9,174 nucleotides of DNA from positions 1 through 9,174 of the forward strand of contig JAIECC010000333.1 of the NCBI GenBank assembly GCA_029068665.1, in the 5' to 3' direction. The position numbers were made by a program, and so were the translations under genes. This DNA comes from Lachnospiraceae bacterium. GTDB taxonomy: Bacteria; Bacillota; Clostridia; Lachnospirales; Lachnospiraceae. The notes beneath the pieces were generated by a model. That model was not told where the DNA came from and ran no database searches. It saw nothing but the letters and a program-made list of their open reading frames with translations. Position 1 is the stretch's first letter; each line of letters opens with the position of its first letter. Positions 5,308-9,174 of this stretch are shown here, piece by piece.

Positions 5308-6600
5308 ATGCGTCAGGTAAGATTAACGGAAGAAACAAAGAAAAATATATTAAGTGATTTGTTAAAGCGGAGTCCCAATCATTATGGTTCTTACGTGGAA
5401 ACAGTTCAGGGCATCGTAGATGATGTGGCGAAGAATGGTGACCAGGCGGTTCTGGCTTATACAGAGAAGTTCGATCATGCCCGACTGACTGCGGATACCC
5501 TTCTTGTCACGCAGAAGGAAATTGATGCCGCTTATCAGGAGATTTCGCCGGAATTATTAGAGGTGATCCGAAAGTCTCTGGTAAATATCCGGGAATATCA
5601 TGAAAAGCAGAAGCAGTACAGCTGGTTTGACTCCAAGCCGGATGGAACGATATTAGGACAAAAGATTACGGCATTGAGCCGGGTAGGAGTATATGTGCCG
5701 GGTGGAAAAGCGGTCTACCCATCTTCAGTACTGATGAATATTGTACCGGCAAAGGTGGCGGGAGTAGGAAGTATTATTATGACGACACCATGTAATGCTG
5801 AAGGAAAGGTATGTGCCACTACCTTGGTGGCTGCCTGTGAAGCAGGAGTGGACAGGATTTATAAGATTGGCGGTGCCCAGGCAATTGCTGCTATGGCATA
5901 TGGAACCCAGACCATTCCGGCAGTGGATAAGATCGTGGGTCCCGGAAATATCTTTGTCGCTTTGGCAAAAAAAGCAGTAAACGGATTTGTAGGTATTGAT
6001 TCCATCGCAGGACCAAGTGAGATTCTGGTTCTGGCAGATGAAACAGCCAATCCCCGATATGTGGCAGCGGATTTATTATCCCAGGCAGAGCATGATGAGC
6101 TGGCAAGTGCCATTTTGGTGACCACCAGTGAAGCCCTGGCGCAGCAGGTTTCCGTGGAGGTTGACCGGTTTGTGGAACAGTTGTCACGGAAAGATATTAT
6201 TACCAAATCCTTAGAGAACTTTGGTTATATCTTAGTAGCAGAGAATATGGAAGATGCGCTGAATGCAGTGAATCAGATTGCTTCCGAGCATTTGGAGATT
6301 GTGACAAAGAATCCATTTGAAGTTATGACCAAGGTACAGAATGCAGGAGCTATTTTCCTTGGAGAATACAGCTCAGAACCTTTAGGAGATTACTTTGCCG
6401 GCCCCAATCATGTATTGCCAACCAATGGAACCGCCAAGTTTTTCTCACCTCTGAGTGTAGATGATTTTATTAAAAAATCCAGTATTATTTACTATTCCAA
6501 GGAGGCATTGGAGCCAATCCATAAGGATATAATTGCATTTGCTGAGGCAGAACAGTTGACGGCTCATGCCAATTCCATTCGTGTAAGATTCGAGAAATAA
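5308..6600 (+). CDS. hisD: Histidinol dehydrogenase
   Basis: Zinc enzyme that performs the last two steps of the pathway, oxidising L-histidinol to L-histidine with two NAD+. The 430-residue length is typical. The signature run from VGPGNIFVALAKK (210-222) through GIDSIAGPSEILVLAD (229-244) is present. Expected zinc ligands are Gln259 and His262 in LLSQAEHDE, Asp361 in PLGDYFAGPNH, and His420 in QLTAH. The catalytic Glu-His pair is Glu327-His328 in SEHLE. These align with the E. coli residues at almost the same numbering. VYVPGGKAVYPSSVLMN (128-144) is another conserved block. AAGGAGGA at 5292-5299 precedes the start. It looks intact and fully active. Confidence 0.98.
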   Translation: MRQVRLTEETKKNILSDLLKRSPNHYGSYVETVQGIVDDVAKNGDQAVLAYTEKFDHARLTADTLLVTQKEIDAAYQEISPELLEVIRKSLVNIREYHEKQKQYSWFDSKPDGTILGQKITALSRVGVYVPGGKAVYPSSVLMNIVPAKVAGVGSIIMTTPCNAEGKVCATTLVAACEAGVDRIYKIGGAQAIAAMAYGTQTIPAVDKIVGPGNIFVALAKKAVNGFVGIDSIAGPSEILVLADETANPRYVAADLLSQAEHDELASAILVTTSEALAQQVSVEVDRFVEQLSRKDIITKSLENFGYILVAENMEDALNAVNQIASEHLEIVTKNPFEVMTKVQNAGAIFLGEYSSEPLGDYFAGPNHVLPTNGTAKFFSPLSVDDFIKKSSIIYYSKEALEPIHKDIIAFAEAEQLTAHANSIRVRFEK

Positions 6601-6614
6601 GTTTGAGGGATAAC

Positions 6615-6624
6615 AAAGGGAGGA
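6615..6624 (+). promoter_or_regulatory. Ribosome binding site fixing the hisB start at 6630
   Basis: AAAGGGAGGA ends 5 bases before the ATG at 6630, excluding an in-frame TTG at 6603 that precedes the site itself. Confidence 0.88.
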
Positions 6625-6629
6625 CGATT

Positions 6630-7220
6630 ATGGCAAATCGAAAGTCTACGGTCAGCCGTAAGACCAGTGAAACAGAGATTAAGATTGAATTGAATATGGA
6701 CGGAACCGGAGAAGCTACCATTGACACCGGAATTGGATTTCTGGACCATATGTTGAACAGCTTTGCAAAGCATGGCTTGTTTGATTTAAATGTTTCCGTA
6801 AAGGGAGATTTATATGTGGATTCCCACCATACCATTGAAGATACCGGTATCGCACTGGGAATGGCGATTCGGAAGGCATTGGGTGATAAGAAGGGAATCA
6901 AACGGTATGGCTCCATTTTTCTGCCTATGGATGAAACCCTGGTGCTTTGTGCCATTGATTTAAGCGGACGGCCTTATCTGGTCTTTGATGAGACGTTTAC
7001 AGTGGACCAGGTGGGATACTTTGATACAGAGATGGTGCGGGAATTTTTCTACGCCATTTCCTATGCTGCCGGTATGAACCTGCATTTGAAGCAGATCCAT
7101 GGCAGTAATAATCACCATATTATAGAAGCTACCTTTAAGGCATTTGCAAAAGCCCTGGATGAGGCATCTTCCTATGATATCAGAATCAATGATGTGTTGT
7201 CCACCAAAGGCAGCATATAA
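6630..7220 (+). CDS. hisB: Imidazoleglycerol-phosphate dehydratase
   Basis: Manganese-dependent dehydration of imidazole-glycerol phosphate to imidazole-acetol phosphate. The 196-residue protein is the monofunctional type, without the histidinol phosphatase domain fused in E. coli HisB, so the phosphatase must be encoded elsewhere. The two pseudo-symmetric metal-binding halves are visible: GIGFLDHML (34-42) and DSHHTIEDTGIALG (64-77, with His66, His67, Glu70) in the first; HGSNNHHIIEATFKAFAKAL (157-176, with His162, His163, Glu166) in the second. An upstream TTG in frame is excluded by the ribosome binding site. It follows hisD by 29 bases, the largest gap inside the operon. Confidence 0.97.
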   Translation: MANRKSTVSRKTSETEIKIELNMDGTGEATIDTGIGFLDHMLNSFAKHGLFDLNVSVKGDLYVDSHHTIEDTGIALGMAIRKALGDKKGIKRYGSIFLPMDETLVLCAIDLSGRPYLVFDETFTVDQVGYFDTEMVREFFYAISYAAGMNLHLKQIHGSNNHHIIEATFKAFAKALDEASSYDIRINDVLSTKGSI

Positions 7221-7226
7221 GGAGGT
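7219..7226 (+). promoter_or_regulatory. Ribosome binding site fixing the hisIE start at 7231
   Basis: AAGGAGGT, nearly a full anti-16S match, overlaps the hisB stop and ends 4 bases before the ATG at 7231. It excludes a longer in-frame reading from 7144 that would overlap hisB. Confidence 0.9.
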
Positions 7227-7230
7227 AGGG

Positions 7231-8481
7231 ATGGATTATATAAAGCTGATAGCCTGGATTGATCCGGCCAAAGCCCTGGAAAGTGCAGTGGAGCTGGCAC
7301 ATGCCGGTGTGGATGAGCTGCATTTCGAGTATAAAAGGGAATCGGATCTGGAGACAATCAAGGAGATTACAAGAACCATAGATGTTCCCATGAGTGTGAG
7401 ACTGGCACCGGAGCGATTTGAGGATGTAAAAAAGGTACTCTATGCCGGAGCCGCTTCCGTTGGTCTTATGACAGAAAAGGAAGAGGTCATAAAAGAGGTA
7501 CTGGGACGGTTTGGAGCAGAAAAAGTATCTGCCATAATGCCGATTGATACGCTTGTGGAAGCCCCGGATTTTGATACGGAGCTTCAGCAGCTGAAGGAAT
7601 ATGAATATGGCCAGGTCTATCTGGCGGCCAATACCAGCCTTTTAGACAATCAGGAGCTGGTACAGCATATCTGTAAGACCAGTGAGCTCCCTGTTATCAT
7701 TCCTGTAGAGGAAGAAGACATGGATACCGCAGCTTTAGGAGAAGTGCTCAAGGCTGTCCAGCCGGGAGGGCTGCTTCTTTCTGCAGAGAATGGATTACGT
7801 GCCAAGGAATTCAAGCAGACATTTCGGGACATGGGATTAGCGGTGAATACCTTTACCTCTGCCATTCCATTTTCGGAGTTTAAGCTGAACAGCGATGGTC
7901 TGATTCCGGTGGTGGTACAGGATTATAAGACCAATGCGGTTTTGATGGTGGCATATATGAATGAAGCGTCTTATAATAAAACCATCGAAACCGGACAGAT
8001 GACTTATTACAGCCGCAGTCGGCAGGAGCTATGGCTGAAGGGAGAAACCTCCGGTCATTACCAGTATGTGAAGTCTTTAAGTCTGGATTGTGACAATGAC
8101 ACGATTCTTGCCAAGGTAGAACAGGTAGGTGCTGCCTGTCATACAGGAAGCTATTCCTGCTTCTTTCAGGATTTAGTGAAAAAGGATTATAAAGACGAGA
8201 ATCCGTTAACCATATTGAAAGAGGATTATGAAGTCATTGCAGAGCGAAAGCGGAATCCAAAGGAAGGCTCTTATACCAATTATTTATTTGACAAGGGAAT
8301 CGATAAGATTCTGAAAAAGGTAGGAGAAGAGGCAACGGAAATTGTCATTGCCGCGAAGAATCCGGATGCGGAGGAATTGAAGTACGAAATCTCGGATTTT
8401 TTGTATCATGTTATGGTACTGATGGTAGAACGGGGATTAACCTGGGAAGATATTACAAGAGAACTGGCAGAACGCCGTTAA
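7231..8481 (+). CDS. hisIE: HisIE bifunctional enzyme with N-terminal degenerate HisA/HisF-like domain
   Basis: Performs steps 2 and 3 of histidine synthesis: phosphoribosyl-ATP pyrophosphohydrolase (HisE part) and phosphoribosyl-AMP cyclohydrolase (HisI part). The 416 residues are about twice a usual HisIE. Residues ~216-320 are HisI: VVQDYKTNAVLMVAYMN, MTYYSRSRQELWLKGETSG, and zinc/magnesium ligands in DCDND (286-290), Cys303-His304 and Cys310. Residues ~327-416 are HisE, an all-helical MazG-like domain with KKVGEEATEIVIAAKN (362-377) and EISDFLYHVMVLM (386-398). Residues 1-210 resemble a TIM barrel of the HisA/HisF type: DVKKVLYAGAASVGLMT (65-81), RFGAEKVSAIMPID (93-106), GGLLLSAENGLRAKEF (179-194). 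They lack the IP-x-LD-x-x-x-GRVVKG start, so catalysis as HisA or HisF is unlikely. Its role is unknown; I infer a structural or channelling function. Confidence 0.93.
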   Translation: MDYIKLIAWIDPAKALESAVELAHAGVDELHFEYKRESDLETIKEITRTIDVPMSVRLAPERFEDVKKVLYAGAASVGLMTEKEEVIKEVLGRFGAEKVSAIMPIDTLVEAPDFDTELQQLKEYEYGQVYLAANTSLLDNQELVQHICKTSELPVIIPVEEEDMDTAALGEVLKAVQPGGLLLSAENGLRAKEFKQTFRDMGLAVNTFTSAIPFSEFKLNSDGLIPVVVQDYKTNAVLMVAYMNEASYNKTIETGQMTYYSRSRQELWLKGETSGHYQYVKSLSLDCDNDTILAKVEQVGAACHTGSYSCFFQDLVKKDYKDENPLTILKEDYEVIAERKRNPKEGSYTNYLFDKGIDKILKKVGEEATEIVIAAKNPDAEELKYEISDFLYHVMVLMVERGLTWEDITRELAERR

Positions 8482-8487
8482 GAAAAA

Positions 8488-8492
8488 GGAGG
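8488..8492 (+). promoter_or_regulatory. Ribosome binding site choosing the start at 8503 over 8494
   Basis: GGAGG ends one base before an in-frame ATG at 8494, too close for initiation, but 10 bases before the ATG at 8503, which is therefore preferred. Confidence 0.65.
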
Positions 8493-8502
8493 AATGATTA
8501 TT

Positions 8503-8661
8503 ATGACAGGATGGGATTTATTTGCAACAGAACTGGTACAGTATTCCGTGAAGGCAGTTGTATTAGGAGCAATCATTGTTGCCGCAATTTTTGCAGGTGT
8601 GGGTATACGAAAAGCAGTTATAAAAAAGAAAGAAAATCAGAATACCGCTTCGGAACAGTAA
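8503..8661 (+). CDS. Small single-pass membrane protein, unknown function
   Basis: A 52-residue open frame not matched to a family I can name. It starts MTGWDLFATELVQYSV, followed by a hydrophobic helix at about residues 18-34 (including VVLGAIIVAAIFAGVG), then a basic stretch RKAVIKKK and a polar tail ending NTASEQ. The positive-inside rule predicts N-terminus out and C-terminus in the cytoplasm. It has its own ribosome binding site and normal codon use. It lies 21 bases after hisIE and 33 bases before alaS with no terminator on either side, so it is likely co-transcribed with both. An alternative start at 8494 would add three residues (MII). Coding is inferred from ribosome binding site, length of open frame and sensible topology. 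Confidence 0.75.
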   Translation: MTGWDLFATELVQYSVKAVVLGAIIVAAIFAGVGIRKAVIKKKENQNTASEQ

Positions 8662-8670
8662 GCAGCGGTA
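8643..8670 (+). repeat. Inverted repeat over the stop codon of the small membrane protein gene
   Basis: TACCGCT (8643-8649) is the exact reverse complement of AGCGGTA (8664-8670), with a 14-base loop that contains the TAA stop. No T-run follows, so it is not a normal terminator. It may form an mRNA stem between the small gene and alaS, or be chance. Confidence 0.35.
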
Positions 8671-8694
8671 GCCTTGTAGCAGGAGGATGAGAAC

Positions 8695-9174
8695 GTGAAG
8701 AGCTATGGCGTAAATGAATTAAGAAAAATGTTTCTGGAATTTTTTGAAGGAAAAGATCATTTGAAGATGAAAAGTTTTTCTTTGATTCCCCATAATGATA
8801 ACAGCTTGCTGTTGATTAATTCCGGTATGGCACCGCTGAAGCCGTACTTTACCGGACAGGAGATACCACCGAAGAGACGGGTTACCACCTGTCAGAAGTG
8901 TATTCGTACCGGTGATATTGAAAATGTAGGAAAAACAGCAAGACATGGAACCTTTTTTGAAATGCTGGGAAACTTCTCCTTTGGAGATTATTTTAAGAAT
9001 GAGGCGATTGCCTGGTCCTGGGAGTTTTTGACACAGGTAGTAGGCATTGATGCAGACCGTCTGTATCCATCCATTTATCAGGATGATGATGAAGCCTTTG
9101 AAATCTGGCATAAGAAAATCGGTATTCCGGAGAATCGTATCTTCCGTTTTGGCAAGGCTGATAACTTCTGTGAG
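8695..9174 (+). CDS. alaS: Alanyl-tRNA synthetase, N-terminal part (runs off window)
   Basis: Class II synthetase that charges tRNA-Ala with alanine in the cytoplasm. Only the first 160 residues of the catalytic domain are present, out of about 870-880 in a full-length enzyme. The family pattern is clear: ELRKMFLEFFEGKDHL (8-23), LLLINSGMAPLKPYFTG (38-54), TCQKCIRTGDIENVG (65-79) and RHGTFFEMLGNFSFGDYF (83-100, containing motif 2). The start is GTG at 8695, supported by AGGAGGA at 8681-8687, 7 bases upstream, and by the expected position before the first conserved helix. The final visible residues read FGKADNFCE, where a Trp is usual in place of Cys159 (DNFWE). Only 33 bases separate it from the small membrane protein gene, so it has no T-box leader here. 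Confidence 0.96.
   Translation, partial: MKSYGVNELRKMFLEFFEGKDHLKMKSFSLIPHNDNSLLLINSGMAPLKPYFTGQEIPPKRRVTTCQKCIRTGDIENVGKTARHGTFFEMLGNFSFGDYFKNEAIAWSWEFLTQVVGIDADRLYPSIYQDDDEAFEIWHKKIGIPENRIFRFGKADNFCE

Noticed and set aside
7144..7230. Longer HisIE beginning inside hisB
   Set aside because: The extra residues come from hisB read in another frame, while the ATG at 7231 has a near-perfect ribosome binding site.
8662..8694. T-box before alaS
   Set aside because: Only 33 bases lie between the preceding stop and the GTG start, and they contain little more than a ribosome binding site.
8719..9111. Open frame of 130 codons on the minus strand
   Set aside because: It is antisense to strongly conserved alaS coding sequence, with no recognisable motifs; a shadow frame.
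1..9174. CRISPR array, tRNA/rRNA genes, insertion sequence or phage genes
   Set aside because: No regularly spaced repeats, no tRNA-like cloverleaf, no transposase or integrase motifs and no attachment-site repeats were seen; the region reads as stable core chromosome.

Overview
The window looks like a core-genome stretch from a low-to-moderate GC member of the Clostridia, most likely a gut Lachnospiraceae. The basis is strong AGGAGG-type ribosome binding sites before almost every gene, a RecU-type Holliday junction resolvase (a Firmicutes trait), and a histidine operon built on the short-form HisG plus HisZ. I infer the family from protein recognition; no search was run. All genes lie on the + strand.

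Layout. (1) Positions 1-1491: the 3' part of an RluA-family pseudouridine synthase gene, overlapping recU by 17 bases. (2) Positions 1492-1624: a 133-base gap with several potential stem-loops. (3) Positions 1625-3154: a compact three-gene cassette. Two tandem paralogous proteins share an 80%-identical N-terminal 75 residues (a C-x5-C-x3-C-x2-C motif, then a hydrophobic segment ending in the lipobox-like LTGC) but have unrelated acidic C-terminal tails. They are followed, with near-overlapping spacing, by a small radical SAM protein resembling a glycyl radical enzyme activase. A strong intrinsic terminator at 3222-3255 closes the cassette. (4) Positions 3327-8481: a histidine operon with a recognisable sigma-A promoter (extended -10, with a perfect palindrome over the -35 box) driving hisZ-hisG-hisD-hisB-hisIE. 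Its last gene carries an extra N-terminal domain of about 210 residues that resembles a degenerate HisA/HisF barrel. (5) Positions 8503-8661: a 52-residue single-membrane-span protein. (6) From 8695: the 5' part of alaS (GTG start), running off the window.

How the genes work together. HisZ and HisG form the first-step ATP phosphoribosyltransferase; the HisE and HisI parts of the fusion do steps 2 and 3; HisB is the dehydratase and HisD the final dehydrogenase. hisA, hisH, hisF, hisC and histidinol phosphatase are not in this window. I see no terminator between hisIE, the small membrane protein and alaS, so the his promoter may read into alaS.

The most unusual part is the radical SAM / twin cysteine-motif cassette. 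I do not recognise a named system for it. The shared N-terminal part, divergent tails and adjacent radical SAM enzyme invite the hypothesis that the small proteins are its substrates or partners, but nothing in the sequence proves this.
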